This document shows, one piece after another, positions 17,007 to 25,581 of a DNA stretch of 64,000 bases (the first letter of the stretch is position 1; the number at the start of each line of letters is the position of its first letter). Origin of the DNA: RHKX01 sp046330285. GTDB lineage: Bacteria; Actinomycetota; Thermoleophilia; Solirubrobacterales; 70-9. Position numbers and translations under genes: made by a program. Under the pieces are notes generated by a model, which worked only from the letters and a program-made list of their open reading frames with translations, searched no databases and was not told the DNA's origin. The stretch is taken from positions 399,288 to 463,287 of the forward strand of contig JAXLSX010000002.1 of assembly GCA_046330285.1 (NCBI GenBank). Direction: 5' to 3'.

Positions 17007-17966
17007 ATGACCACCACGACGGCAGGCTGGACGATCAGCGACATTCCCGATCAGACCGGGAAGACGGCGATGGTGACCGGCGCCAACAGCGGTCTCGGCC
17101 TCCAGGTCGCGAAGGAGCTCGCGCGGGCGGGCGCAACGGTGCTGATGGGGTGCCGCAGCCGTGAGCGGGCGGAGCGGGCGATGGAGAAGATCCGCTCCGA
17201 GGTCCCCGGCGCCGATCTCGAACTGATCCAGCTCGACCTTGGCGATCTCGGCTCGATCGCGACCGCGGCGGAGTCGGTGACCGCGCGTCCGGAGCCACTC
17301 GATCTGCTGGTCAACAACGCCGGCGTCATGGCACCGCCCCGCCGCGAGACCGCCGACGGTTTCGAGCTCCAGTTCGGCACCAACCACCTCGGGCACTTCG
17401 CGCTGACCGGCCGGCTGATCGAGCGGCTCCTGGCGGCCGACTCTCCGCGGGTCGTCAACCTCAGCAGCACCGCGCACCGGATCGGGAAGATGAACTTCGA
17501 CGATCTCAACTCCGAACACGGTTACTCGCGCTGGCCCGCCTACGGCCAGTCGAAGCTCGCCAACCTCCTGTTCACACTCGAACTCGCCCGGCGGGCCGAA
17601 GCGGCCGGGACGAACCTGGTCGCCGCGGCGGCGCATCCCGGCTACGCGGCGACGAACCTGCAGACGGCGGGGATCGGCCTGGGCACGGTCGGCGCGCTCC
17701 TGAAACCGGCGATGTGGGCGGGAAACCTCGTCTTCGCCCAGAGCGACGCCTCGGGGGCGATCCCGGCGCTCTACGCCGCCACCGCACCGGGCGTCGCCGG
17801 CGACGACTTCTACGGCCCCGACGGCTTCCAGGAGATTCGCGGCGCGCACCCCGCACTCGTCGGCCGAACCGGACGCGCCGCCGATCCCGATGCGGCCCAG
17901 CGACTCTGGGAGGTCTCCGAGGAGCTCACCGGAGTCGGGTTCGGACCACTCGACGCGGCGGCCTAG
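17007..17966 (+). CDS. Short-chain dehydrogenase/reductase (retinol-dehydrogenase-like)
   Basis: A 319-residue SDR. The NAD(P) motif TGANSGLG is at 24-31, NNAG follows, and the catalytic Ser and YxxxK appear in NLSSTAH and YGQSK. The length and the FGTNHLGHFALTGRLIE block place it with WW-oxidoreductase/retinol dehydrogenase-like SDRs rather than FabG; CRSRERAE after strand 2 suggests NADP preference. Ribosome binding site AGGAGA before ATG 17007; a TAGGCT box at 16967-16972 could be its promoter. The stop overlaps that of dapF as CTAG. Confidence 0.88.
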   Translation: MTTTTAGWTISDIPDQTGKTAMVTGANSGLGLQVAKELARAGATVLMGCRSRERAERAMEKIRSEVPGADLELIQLDLGDLGSIATAAESVTARPEPLDLLVNNAGVMAPPRRETADGFELQFGTNHLGHFALTGRLIERLLAADSPRVVNLSSTAHRIGKMNFDDLNSEHGYSRWPAYGQSKLANLLFTLELARRAEAAGTNLVAAAAHPGYAATNLQTAGIGLGTVGALLKPAMWAGNLVFAQSDASGAIPALYAATAPGVAGDDFYGPDGFQEIRGAHPALVGRTGRAADPDAAQRLWEVSEELTGVGFGPLDAAA

Positions 17967-18805
17967 AGCCCGGCGAGGCGGTCGAGGAACCCGGCAGCGA
18001 AGGTTCCCTCGAAGACGGGCTCCGCCGTTCCCGTCAGGTCGATCTCGAGCTCGTCCCCGATCTCGACGAGGAGCTCGCCCCCGTCGAGGACGACCGTGAG
18101 CGGGCTCGGCGCCCCACGCAGGTGCGCGGCGACGGCGGCGCCGGTCGCGCCCGTTCCCGAGGACAGGGTCTCCCCCACGCCCCGCTCGAAGATCCGCGCC
18201 CGCACCCGCGAACCCTCGGCCGACCAGAAGCTCACGTTGGTCCGGTTCGGGAAGACCGCCGCACCCTCGATCGAGGGACCGATCGCGGGCAGGTCGAGCT
18301 CCTCGAGGCCCTCGCGGACCTCGATCGCGCACTGCGGGTTGCCCATCGAGACGTGCTGGAACTCGCGCTCGATCCCGCCGACGTCGATCGTGCCGACGCC
18401 GTCGGCCGCGCCACCCGGATAGTCGGGCGAAACCGTTGCCGCCCGCCCCATGGCGACCCGGGCGGAACCCGGCCCGGTCAGGGTCGGCGTGACCTCTCCG
18501 GCGGCCGTCATGATCGAGAAGGTGTCGCGGTCGGTCCAGCCGGCGGAGCGGAGGTGGAGGACAGCTTCACGGACGCCGTTGCCGGAGAGCTCGGCCTCGG
18601 AACCATCGGGGTTGAAGATCCGCAGATCGGCGACGTGAGCCCCGGCGTCGGTGGGACGGGACAACAGCAGGATGCCGTCGGAGTGCATGCCGAAGTGAGG
18701 CGCGCAGATCGCCGCGATCCGTTCCGGCGTCAGCTCGAACGGCACGTCGTCGGCCTCGAGCACGATGTAGTCGTTGCCGAGGGCCTGCCACTTCGCGAAT
18801 CGCAT
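17963..18805 (-). CDS. dapF: Diaminopimelate epimerase homologue lacking both catalytic cysteines
   Basis: A 280-residue protein with the DapF double-barrel fold (QALGNDYIVLE start, ERGVGET near 208-213). DapF turns LL- into meso-diaminopimelate using a Cys/Cys pair. Here the first site reads SGNG (Ser74; normal CGNG), the next Cys of that loop is Glu80, and the second site reads SSGTG (Ser216; normal CGTG); the GNPH His is Gln158. I checked the codons TCC and TCG on the minus strand. The gene is intact and long enough, so it is not a wreck. It may be a much altered epimerase, a racemase with other substrates, or inactive. Start ATG 18805 has CATACT seven bases upstream. Confidence 0.8.
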   Translation of the reverse strand: MRFAKWQALGNDYIVLEADDVPFELTPERIAAICAPHFGMHSDGILLLSRPTDAGAHVADLRIFNPDGSEAELSGNGVREAVLHLRSAGWTDRDTFSIMTAAGEVTPTLTGPGSARVAMGRAATVSPDYPGGAADGVGTIDVGGIEREFQHVSMGNPQCAIEVREGLEELDLPAIGPSIEGAAVFPNRTNVSFWSAEGSRVRARIFERGVGETLSSGTGATGAAVAAHLRGAPSPLTVVLDGGELLVEIGDELEIDLTGTAEPVFEGTFAAGFLDRLAGL

Positions 18806-18812
18806 CGGCGCA

Positions 18813-18818
18813 AGTATG
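18813..18818 (-). promoter_or_regulatory. -10 box CATACT of the dapF homologue
   Basis: CATACT, seven bases, then ATG 18805; leaderless layout. It lies back to back with the clpP promoter (TAGCCT at 18874-18879). Confidence 0.5.
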
Positions 18819-18918
18819 GCGGCAGCGGCGGGGCGAAAACGGGCGGTCACCGGAGCCCGTGTGGTCGTCCCGCTAGCCTGCGCGGTCAAGTCCGTCCGAC
18901 ACACAGGAGGTTCAGCAC

Positions 18919-19545
18919 ATGCCGATGGTCCCGATGGTGGTCGAGCAGTCCTCGCGCGGGGAGCGCTCGTTCGACATCTACTCGCGTCTGCTCTCGGAGC
19001 GGATCGTCGTCCTCGGGACCCCGATCGACGACCAGGTCTCGAACCTGATCGTCGCCCAGTTGCTGCACCTCGAGTCGGAGGATCCCGACAAGGACATCTC
19101 GCTCTACATCAACTCGCCGGGCGGGATCGTCTACTCCGGCCTGGCGATCTACGACACGATGCAGTTCGTCCACTGCGACGTCCAGACGATCTGCTTCGGC
19201 GTCGCGATGTCGATGGGCTCGCTGATCCTCGCCGGCGGCACGAAGGGCAAGCGGATGGCCCTGCCGAACTCGCGGATCCTCAACCACCAGCCGAGCGGCG
19301 GATTCGAGGGTCAGTCGACCGACATCGAGATCCATGCCCGCGAGACCCTCGCGTTGCGGCGCCGGCTCGAGGAGATCTACTCCGAGCACACGGGCCAGAC
19401 CGTCGAGCAGATCCACGACGACATGGAGCGCGACCGGTTCTTCTCCGCGGAGGAGGCGCGCGACTACGGGCTCATCGACCACGTGATGACCGACCGCGAC
19501 ACGCTGCTGCCGAACGGCGGCTCGCCGAACGGCTCCTCCTCCTAG
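18919..19545 (+). CDS. clpP: ATP-dependent Clp protease proteolytic subunit
   Basis: A 208-residue ClpP that assembles into the 14-mer chamber driven by ClpX or ClpC. The catalytic triad is Ser98 (AMSMGS), His123 (LNHQPSG) and Asp172 (MERDR). The SINSPGG-type block reads YINSPGGIVYSG. The last 15 residues are Asn/Gly/Ser-rich. Ribosome binding site AGGAGG nine bases before ATG. It stands alone here, without clpX or a second clpP, both of which actinobacteria often place next to it. Its stop shares CTAG with miaA. Confidence 0.95.
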   Translation: MPMVPMVVEQSSRGERSFDIYSRLLSERIVVLGTPIDDQVSNLIVAQLLHLESEDPDKDISLYINSPGGIVYSGLAIYDTMQFVHCDVQTICFGVAMSMGSLILAGGTKGKRMALPNSRILNHQPSGGFEGQSTDIEIHARETLALRRRLEEIYSEHTGQTVEQIHDDMERDRFFSAEEARDYGLIDHVMTDRDTLLPNGGSPNGSSS

Positions 19546-20435
19546 TTCCGGTCGACGATCGCCAGGGCCGCCCGCGCGACGTCAGCGTCGCTCATCCCGG
19601 TCCGATCGATCGTCTCGACGCCCTCCATCTTCCGCATCCAGGTCACCTGCCGGCGGGCGTAGCGCCGGTGTGAGGCCTTGACGGCGCCCGCGTCGCCGGC
19701 GATCAGCTCGTCGAAGCCGAGCGCGGACCGTGCCGTCCGCGAGGCACCTGCGGCTGTGGCCGCGCGGGCCTCCTCGGCGGCACCGGCGGCGATCATCGCG
19801 TCGACCCGGCGATCGATCCGGTCGGAGAGCTCGTCGCGATCGAGGACGATCCCGATCAGGGCGGTCGGATGACGCAGATCCGCCGTCCAGAGCTCGCGCC
19901 CGCGCTCGGGCGGATCGAGGCCGACGCGCTGGAGCTCGAGCGCCCTCGCGACCCGCTTGCGGTCGTTCGGATGGATCCGCTCGCCGACGTCGGGATCGAG
20001 CTCTGCATGCATCGCCGCCGGCCCGAGCTCCGCGATCTGCGCCTCGACGAGGGCGCGAACCTCGGCGGGGACCGGCGGCTGCAGGTCGAGCTCCGCCAGC
20101 GCCGCCCGCATGTAGAGGCCGGTCCCGCCGACGACGATGGGCGTCCGGCCGGCGCTGAGCAGCTCGTCGATCTCGGTGCGGGCCAAGTCGGCGAAGCGCC
20201 CGGCGCTGAACTCCTCGCTGACATCGGCGATCCCGGCGAGCCGATGCTCGAGGCGTTCGCGTTCGGCGGCGTCGGCGGCGCCGCTGAGCACCTCGAGGCC
20301 GCGGTAGACCTGGATCGCATCGCAGGAGACCGCGACCGGGTTCTCGCCCCGCTCCCGCATCAGGGTTGCGAGCTCGATGGCGACCGCCGTCTTGCCGACG
20401 CCGGTCGGGCCGAAGATCGCGACGACGTCCGCCAC
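19542..20435 (-). CDS. miaA: tRNA dimethylallyltransferase
   Basis: A 297-residue enzyme that adds a dimethylallyl group to N6 of A37 in tRNAs reading U-starting codons. The P-loop GPTGVGKT is at 9-16, followed by SCDAIQVYRGLEV with the catalytic Asp, the VGGTGLYMRA block, and RRYARRQVTWMRK in the tRNA-binding part. I start at GTG 20435, five bases after the miaB stop; the open frame further upstream is a shadow of miaB. It works in series with MiaB, made from the same operon. Confidence 0.94.
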   Translation of the reverse strand: MADVVAIFGPTGVGKTAVAIELATLMRERGENPVAVSCDAIQVYRGLEVLSGAADAAERERLEHRLAGIADVSEEFSAGRFADLARTEIDELLSAGRTPIVVGGTGLYMRAALAELDLQPPVPAEVRALVEAQIAELGPAAMHAELDPDVGERIHPNDRKRVARALELQRVGLDPPERGRELWTADLRHPTALIGIVLDRDELSDRIDRRVDAMIAAGAAEEARAATAAGASRTARSALGFDELIAGDAGAVKASHRRYARRQVTWMRKMEGVETIDRTGMSDADVARAALAIVDRN

Positions 20436-20440
20436 GGCGC

Positions 20441-21784
20441 TCAGCCGGCGCGGGAGAGCAGGACCTCGCTGCCGAGCAGGGTCTGCGAGGTGGCCGAGGT
20501 CACCTCGACCTCGACGATCTCCCCCGGCTCGGCGGTCCCCTCGAAGTTCACGGCCTTGTTGTGGCGGCTGCGGCCGCGCAGGCGGGTCGGGTCGGTCCGG
20601 CTCGGGCCCTCGACGAGGACGTCGATCGTCCTGCCGACGAACCTCCCCGAGCGTTCCCTGGCACGGCGCTGGACCGCCTCGACGAGACGCTCCATCCGCT
20701 CCTTCTTGACCGGGTGCGAGATCCTGCCGTCGAGCTCGGCCGCCGCCGTTCCCCGCCGCGGGCTGAAGACGAACGTGAAGGCGCCGTCGTATCCGACCTC
20801 CTCGACGATCTCGAGCGTCGCCTCGAAGTCGGCGTCGGTCTCGCCCGGGAAGCCGACGATGATGTCGGTCGTCAGGGCGACATCGGGAACGTGCTCGCGG
20901 ATCAGCGCGACCCGATCGAGATAGCGCTCGCGGTTGTAGGTGCGGCGCATGGCCTTGAGGATCCGGCTCGAACCCGACTGCAGCGGCAGGTGGATGTGCT
21001 CGCAGACGGCCGCGCATTCGGCATGGGCGAGGATCACGTCCTCCTTCATGTCCTTCGGATGCGGGCTCGTGTAGCGGATCCGCTCGATGCCCTCGACCGC
21101 ATCGACCTCACGCAGGAGCTCGGCGAACGTCATCCGGTCATCTCCTCGGAGGTCGCGGCCATAGCTGTTCACGTTCTGGCCGAGGAGCGTCACTTCGCGA
21201 ACGCCGTCGGCTGCCAGTGCCCTGACCTCGGTCAGCAGCTCGCTCCCGGGACGGCTCGACTCGCGCCCCCTGGTCGACGGGACGATGCAGTAGGAGCAGA
21301 CGCAGTTGCAGCCCTGGGAGATCTGCAGCCAGGCCTGGAAGGGCCGGGTCCGCTGCGAGGGAAGGTGGCCGGCGAAATCCTCGAACTCGAAGTAGCCCTG
21401 GGCGGTGAGCGAGTCGGAGGTCAGGAACTCGGCGAGCTTGTGGATCTGACCGGGGCCGAAGGCCACGTCGACGAAGGGAAACCGCTCGAAGACCTCGTCC
21501 TTGACCGACTGCGCCCAGCACCCGCCGACCCCGACGACGACGTCCGGCTGCTCGCCTTTGAGGCGCTTCGCCTCGCCCAGGTGCGCGATGAAGCGGCTGT
21601 CGGCGTTCTCGCGGATCGAGCAGGTGTTGAAGAGGATCAGGTCGGCCTGCTCCCGGCTCGGCGCCTCCGAGTAGCCGAGGGAAGAGAGCATCCCCCGCAT
21701 CCGCTCGGAGTCGTGCTCGTTCATCTGACACCCGAAGGTGGTGACGTGGAAGCGCTTGGCGGCGCCTTCTCGGGTCGTCTCCAT
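20441..21784 (-). CDS. miaB: tRNA-2-methylthio-N6-dimethylallyladenosine synthase
   Basis: A 447-residue radical-SAM methylthiotransferase that acts on the product of MiaA. The N-terminal cluster ligands are Cys19, Cys55 and Cys89; the radical-SAM triad CxxxCxxC is Cys159, Cys163, Cys166 in QGCNCVCSYC. A C-terminal TRAM domain (about 375-440, ending VEVEVTSATSQTLLGS) binds tRNA. ATG 21784 lies seven bases downstream of TACCCT, so the miaB-miaA mRNA is probably leaderless. Confidence 0.95.
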   Translation of the reverse strand: METTREGAAKRFHVTTFGCQMNEHDSERMRGMLSSLGYSEAPSREQADLILFNTCSIRENADSRFIAHLGEAKRLKGEQPDVVVGVGGCWAQSVKDEVFERFPFVDVAFGPGQIHKLAEFLTSDSLTAQGYFEFEDFAGHLPSQRTRPFQAWLQISQGCNCVCSYCIVPSTRGRESSRPGSELLTEVRALAADGVREVTLLGQNVNSYGRDLRGDDRMTFAELLREVDAVEGIERIRYTSPHPKDMKEDVILAHAECAAVCEHIHLPLQSGSSRILKAMRRTYNRERYLDRVALIREHVPDVALTTDIIVGFPGETDADFEATLEIVEEVGYDGAFTFVFSPRRGTAAAELDGRISHPVKKERMERLVEAVQRRARERSGRFVGRTIDVLVEGPSRTDPTRLRGRSRHNKAVNFEGTAEPGEIVEVEVTSATSQTLLGSEVLLSRAG

Positions 21785-21791
21785 GGCGGTC

Positions 21792-21797
21792 AGGGTA
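21792..21797 (-). promoter_or_regulatory. -10 box TACCCT of miaB-miaA
   Basis: TACCCT, seven bases, then ATG 21784; no ribosome binding site. Confidence 0.55.
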
Positions 21798-21821
21798 GCG
21801 GCGCCGGGCGCCGCGCCCGGA

Positions 21822-22445
21822 TCAGTTGCCGGCCGTCTGCGAGAGGAAGGCGACCAGCGCCTTGAGCTGGTCGGGCGTCAGCTGATCGCCGTAGTTGGAG
21901 GGCATCGTGCCGTCCGGGAAGCCCTTCTCGACCTCGGCGCTCGGATCGACGATCGACGTCTCGATGAAGGCGTCGTCCTTGCCGGCGAGCACGGTGTCGA
22001 GGTTGGGACCGATCGTGCCCTGCGCGTCGGCGCCGAGCTCGGAGATCGTGTGGCAGCTCCCGCAGCCGGTCGAGATGAAGGCCTGCTTGCCCTCCTCGAC
22101 CAGAGCCGCATCGGCGCCTCCGCTCGGGGCCGCACCGCCCGACGGCTTGCCGGAAGGCGTGTCCTCGGGCGCGGCGCCCTCCTGCTGAGCGGTGTCGGTC
22201 GTGGAGGCCTGCTGGACGTCGGCTTCGGCGTTGGCCGCCTCGAGCTCGCCGCCCTGCTTGTCCTCGTGCTTGGACAGCTCGACCGCGCCGACCGCGGTGG
22301 CGGCCACGAGCAGGAAGGTGATGACCATGCCGGCGATCAGCGCGTTTCCGGACGGGAACTTGTCGCTCCGCATCCCGATGAAGGAGATGATCAGGGCGAC
22401 CACGATCAGGGCGCCGCCGGCTATGTAGAAGAGGGTTTCGTCCAT
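21822..22445 (-). CDS. Membrane-anchored c-type cytochrome
   Basis: A 207-residue protein with two N-terminal membrane segments (about 6-24 and 34-55), an Ala/Gln/Pro/Gly-rich linker (60-112) and a mono-haem domain. The haem motif CGSCH is at 128-132; the distal Met is probably in GTMPSNYG, a pattern common in cytochrome c oxidase-linked cytochromes. It should act outside the membrane in respiratory electron transfer. Its placement between rny and miaB is unexpected, and no oxidase genes are in the window. TAGGAT lies ten bases before the ATG. Confidence 0.9.
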   Translation of the reverse strand: MDETLFYIAGGALIVVALIISFIGMRSDKFPSGNALIAGMVITFLLVAATAVGAVELSKHEDKQGGELEAANAEADVQQASTTDTAQQEGAAPEDTPSGKPSGGAAPSGGADAALVEEGKQAFISTGCGSCHTISELGADAQGTIGPNLDTVLAGKDDAFIETSIVDPSAEVEKGFPDGTMPSNYGDQLTPDQLKALVAFLSQTAGN

Positions 22446-22492
22446 GCAGGGCGCGATCCTATCGATCGGGCTCGACGAGGAACGTCGCGGCG

Positions 22493-23932
22493 CTACTCCG
22501 CGAAGGCCGTCGAACGGCTCTCGCGAACCACGGTGATCTTGATCCGGCCCGGGTAGTCGAGTTCCTTCTCGACGGCCTTGGCGGCGCGGCGGGCGATCAC
22601 GGCCGCCTCCTCGTCGTCGACGACGCCCGGATCGACCACGAGACGGACCTCGCGGCCGGCGCGGACGGCGTAGACCTTCTCCACGCCCGGATGGCGACCG
22701 GCGACCTCCTCGAGGTCCCGCAGGCGCGTCACGTAGTGCTCGAGCGCCTCTCCCCTGGCCCCGGGACGAGCGCCGGAGACGGCGTCGGCGATCTGCACGA
22801 TCACCGCTTCGACGGTCTTCGGGGCGACCTCGTTGTGATGGGCCTCGATCGCGTGGGCCACCGCCTCGCTCTCGCCCTTGCGACGGGCCATCGAGGCGCC
22901 GACCTGGGCGTGGGAGCCCTCTACCTCGTGGCTGACGGCCTTGCCGAGGTCGTGCAACAGGGTCGCCCGCCGCGCCGTCTCGACCGAGACGCCCAGTTCG
23001 GCGGCGATCAGCCCTGCGATCTTGGCCGACTCGACCAGGTGATCGAGGACGTTCTGGCCGTAGGAGGTCCGGAAGCGGAGGCGGCCGAGCACCTCGAGCA
23101 GCTCGGGATCGATCCCGTGGACGCCCGCCTCGAGCTCCGCGCGCTCGCCCTCGGCGACCATCGTCGCCTCGACCTCGGACTTCGACTTCTCGTAAGCCTC
23201 CTCGATCGTCGCCGGTTGAATGCGCCCGTCGGCGATCAACCGCTCGAGCATGATCCGGGCGATCTCGCGCCGGACTCCGTCGAAGCTCGAGACGACCACG
23301 GCGTTCGGGGTCTCGTCGATGATCAGGTCGACGCCGGTCAGCGACTCGATCGCGCGGATGTTGCGGCCCTCGCGGCCGATGATCCGTCCCTTCATCTCCT
23401 CGCTCGGCAGCTCGATCAACCGGGTCGTCGTCTCGCTCGCGTGCGAGCCCGCGAGGCGGCCCATCGCGATCGAGAGGATGTTCCGCGCGCGCCGGTCCGC
23501 GTCCCGCTTCGTCTCCTCCTCGATCTGGAGCAGCACACGCCCGGCCTGGCGCCTGGCGTCGTGTTCGACGTCGGCGATCAGCATCTGCTTCGCCTGGGCG
23601 ACCGTCAGGCCGGTCAGGCGCTCGAGCTCCTTGCGCTGGACCTGCTTCTGGCGCTTCAGCTCCTCCGCCTGGCCTTCGAGGTTGCGCTCGCGGTCGGCGA
23701 GGGCCCGCTCGCGGCGCTCGATGTCGGCCAGCTTCAGCCGCGCCGCCTCGGCGTCGTGGAGAGCGCGTTCCTGCAGCCGTGCGATCTCGTCGCGCCGGGC
23801 GCGCAGATCGTCACCGTCGCCATCGCCGGACTCGGGCTCAGAATCGACCGCAGCGACGGGTTGGGCGGCCGAAATCGCCGGATTTGCCGGACGTTCCCGA
23901 TCCCCGAACTTTCTGCGACTCCGCCTCTCCAT
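22493..23932 (-). CDS. rny: Ribonuclease Y without N-terminal membrane anchor
   Basis: A 479-residue endoribonuclease that starts mRNA decay. In order: a basic, polar N-terminus (MERRSRRKFGDRERP), a long coiled coil (about 45-165), a KH domain (GRIIGREGRNIRAIE), and an HD domain (LLHDLGKA, AHHNEV). RNase Y normally opens with a transmembrane helix; none is present here, and the sequence in frame upstream adds none. It may therefore be cytosolic or tethered by a partner. A stem-loop stands just ahead of its start (23935-23959). RNase J and PNPase genes also occur in the window. Confidence 0.92.
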   Translation of the reverse strand: MERRSRRKFGDRERPANPAISAAQPVAAVDSEPESGDGDGDDLRARRDEIARLQERALHDAEAARLKLADIERRERALADRERNLEGQAEELKRQKQVQRKELERLTGLTVAQAKQMLIADVEHDARRQAGRVLLQIEEETKRDADRRARNILSIAMGRLAGSHASETTTRLIELPSEEMKGRIIGREGRNIRAIESLTGVDLIIDETPNAVVVSSFDGVRREIARIMLERLIADGRIQPATIEEAYEKSKSEVEATMVAEGERAELEAGVHGIDPELLEVLGRLRFRTSYGQNVLDHLVESAKIAGLIAAELGVSVETARRATLLHDLGKAVSHEVEGSHAQVGASMARRKGESEAVAHAIEAHHNEVAPKTVEAVIVQIADAVSGARPGARGEALEHYVTRLRDLEEVAGRHPGVEKVYAVRAGREVRLVVDPGVVDDEEAAVIARRAAKAVEKELDYPGRIKITVVRESRSTAFAE

Positions 23933-23934
23933 CT

Positions 23935-23959
23935 CCCCGACGATGGTAATGCGTCGGGG
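23935..23959 (-). promoter_or_regulatory. Stem-loop at the rny start
   Basis: CCCCGACG and CGTCGGGG pair perfectly around a nine-base loop, two bases before the rny ATG. The purine-rich GGGGAG that would act as the ribosome binding site is partly inside the stem, so pairing could limit initiation. No T-run follows, so it is not a terminator. Confidence 0.5.
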
Positions 23960-23972
23960 TGGGACGACCGGA

Positions 23973-24452
23973 TCAGGCGGCTCGCGAGCCGCCTTCGCCG
24001 GCGCGGCGCACGGCGTCGTAGGCGAGCTCGTACTCGTAGCCGCGGCGGGTCAGATGCGACAGCGCCCGCGCCCGGCCGCGCTCGTCGGCGAGGTCCTCGC
24101 CCTTGGCGGCCACCAGCGCGACGGCACGCTCGAGCTCCTGCTCGCGGGGTTCGGCGGCCGCGCGCTCGGCCAACCCGGCGCCGATCCCGCGGTCGGTCAG
24201 CGCCGCGGCGATCCTGTGGGCCCCCCAGCCGGACAGCTCCCGCTTGTCGGCGGCGTAGGCGAAGGCGAAGCGCTCGTCATCGAGCTCGCCGAGCTCGATC
24301 AGCTCGGCGATCACCTCCTCGGCCAGGTCCTCGTCGCAGCCGCGCCCGCGCAGCCAGCTGTGGAGCTCCCTCGACGTCCGCTCCCGGCGCCGCAGCGCCC
24401 CGAGAGCCTTGCCCAGGACGTCCTGCAGGCGCCGGTCCTGGCTGGCGCTCAC
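23973..24452 (-). CDS. recX: Regulatory protein RecX
   Basis: A 159-residue protein of the RecX fold (tandem three-helix repeats; LRRRERTSRELHSWLRGRG, LIELGELDDERFAFAYA, LTRRGYEYELAYDAV). RecX caps RecA filaments and limits strand exchange. I start at GTG 24452, 19 bases after the recA stop; a longer frame reaching into recA would add only a Pro/Arg-rich shadow. Co-transcribed with recA. Confidence 0.9.
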   Translation of the reverse strand: MSASQDRRLQDVLGKALGALRRRERTSRELHSWLRGRGCDEDLAEEVIAELIELGELDDERFAFAYAADKRELSGWGAHRIAAALTDRGIGAGLAERAAAEPREQELERAVALVAAKGEDLADERGRARALSHLTRRGYEYELAYDAVRRAGEGGSRAA

Positions 24453-24471
24453 CGGTGGCGCTCCGGGCCGC

Positions 24472-25578
24472 TCAGGCGGCCTCGGAGCTCTCCTCCTCGG
24501 CAGCCGGCGTCGCCGGGGCCGGGGCGCGCTCGGGGCGATCGGCACGCTCGACGCCGCGGGCCTCGTAGATCTTGCCCTCGATCTCGTCGGCCATCTCCGG
24601 GTTCTCGGAGAGGAACGCCTTCGAGTTGTTCCGTCCCTGCCCGAGGCGGGTCTCGCCGTAGGAGAAGAACGAACCGGACTTGGTGACGATGTCGTGCTCG
24701 ACGCCGAGGTCGAGCAGGCAGCTCTCGTTCGAGATACCGACGCCGTACTCGACGTCGAACTCGGCCTGCTTGAACGGCGCGGCGACCTTGTTCTTGACGA
24801 CCTTGACCCGGACCCGGTTGCCGACGGCCTCCGTGCCCTCCTTGAGGGTCTCGATCCGTCGCAGGTCGAGACGCTGGGACGAGTAGAACTTCAGCGCCCG
24901 TCCGCCCGGCTGCGTCTCCGGGCTGCCGAAGCTGACGCCGATCTTCTCGCGGATCTGGTTCGTGAACAGGCAGACGGTCTTCGCGCGGTTGAGGTTGCCG
25001 GCGAGCTTGCGCAGCGCCTGCGACATCAGCCGGGCCTGCAGTCCGACCTGGACCTCGCCCATCTGACCCTCGAGCTCGACCCGCGGCGTCAGCGCCGCGA
25101 CCGAGTCGACGGCGACTAGGTCGACCGCGCCCGAGCGGGTCAGGACGTCGACGATCTCGAGCGCCTGCTCGCCGTAGTCGGGCTGGGAGATCAGCAACTC
25201 GTCGGTGTCGACCCCGATGCGCCGCGCGTAGACGGGGTCGATCGCGTGCTCGGCGTCGACGAACGCGCAGACGCCGCCGCGGGCCTGGCACTGGGCGATG
25301 ATGTGGTAGATCAGCGTCGTCTTACCGGACGACTCCGGGCCGAAGATCTCGACGATCCGCCCCTTCGGGACGCCGCCGACGCCGAGCGCGAGGTCGAGCG
25401 AGAGCGCCCCAGTCGGGATCGCCTCGACGTCCATCACGGTCTTGCTGCCGAGCTTCATCACCGCACCGGCGCCGAACTCGCGCTCGATCTGGCCGACGGC
25501 CGCCTTCAGGGCCGCGTCCTTCGCCTTGGCGTCCTTCGAACCGGCCTCGATCGGCGTCGGCTTGTTTCCTGCTGCCAT
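24472..25578 (-). CDS. recA: Recombinase RecA
   Basis: A 368-residue RecA. The Walker A loop GPESSGKT is at 80-87, loop L1/L2 regions and TNQIREKIGVSFGSPETQPGG are intact, and the acidic Ala/Pro/Glu tail is typical. It carries out homologous pairing and triggers LexA self-cleavage. No intein is present. A good ribosome binding site (GAGGTGG) precedes ATG. It follows thpR by three bases and is also preceded by a candidate LexA box within thpR (25692-25705). Confidence 0.98.
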   Translation of the reverse strand: MAAGNKPTPIEAGSKDAKAKDAALKAAVGQIEREFGAGAVMKLGSKTVMDVEAIPTGALSLDLALGVGGVPKGRIVEIFGPESSGKTTLIYHIIAQCQARGGVCAFVDAEHAIDPVYARRIGVDTDELLISQPDYGEQALEIVDVLTRSGAVDLVAVDSVAALTPRVELEGQMGEVQVGLQARLMSQALRKLAGNLNRAKTVCLFTNQIREKIGVSFGSPETQPGGRALKFYSSQRLDLRRIETLKEGTEAVGNRVRVKVVKNKVAAPFKQAEFDVEYGVGISNESCLLDLGVEHDIVTKSGSFFSYGETRLGQGRNNSKAFLSENPEMADEIEGKIYEARGVERADRPERAPAPATPAAEEESSEAA

Positions 25579-25581
25579 TTT

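Noticed and set aside
24453..24545. Longer RecX starting inside recA
   Set aside because: The added residues are a Pro/Arg-rich shadow of the recA tail; GTG 24452 gives the usual RecX start.
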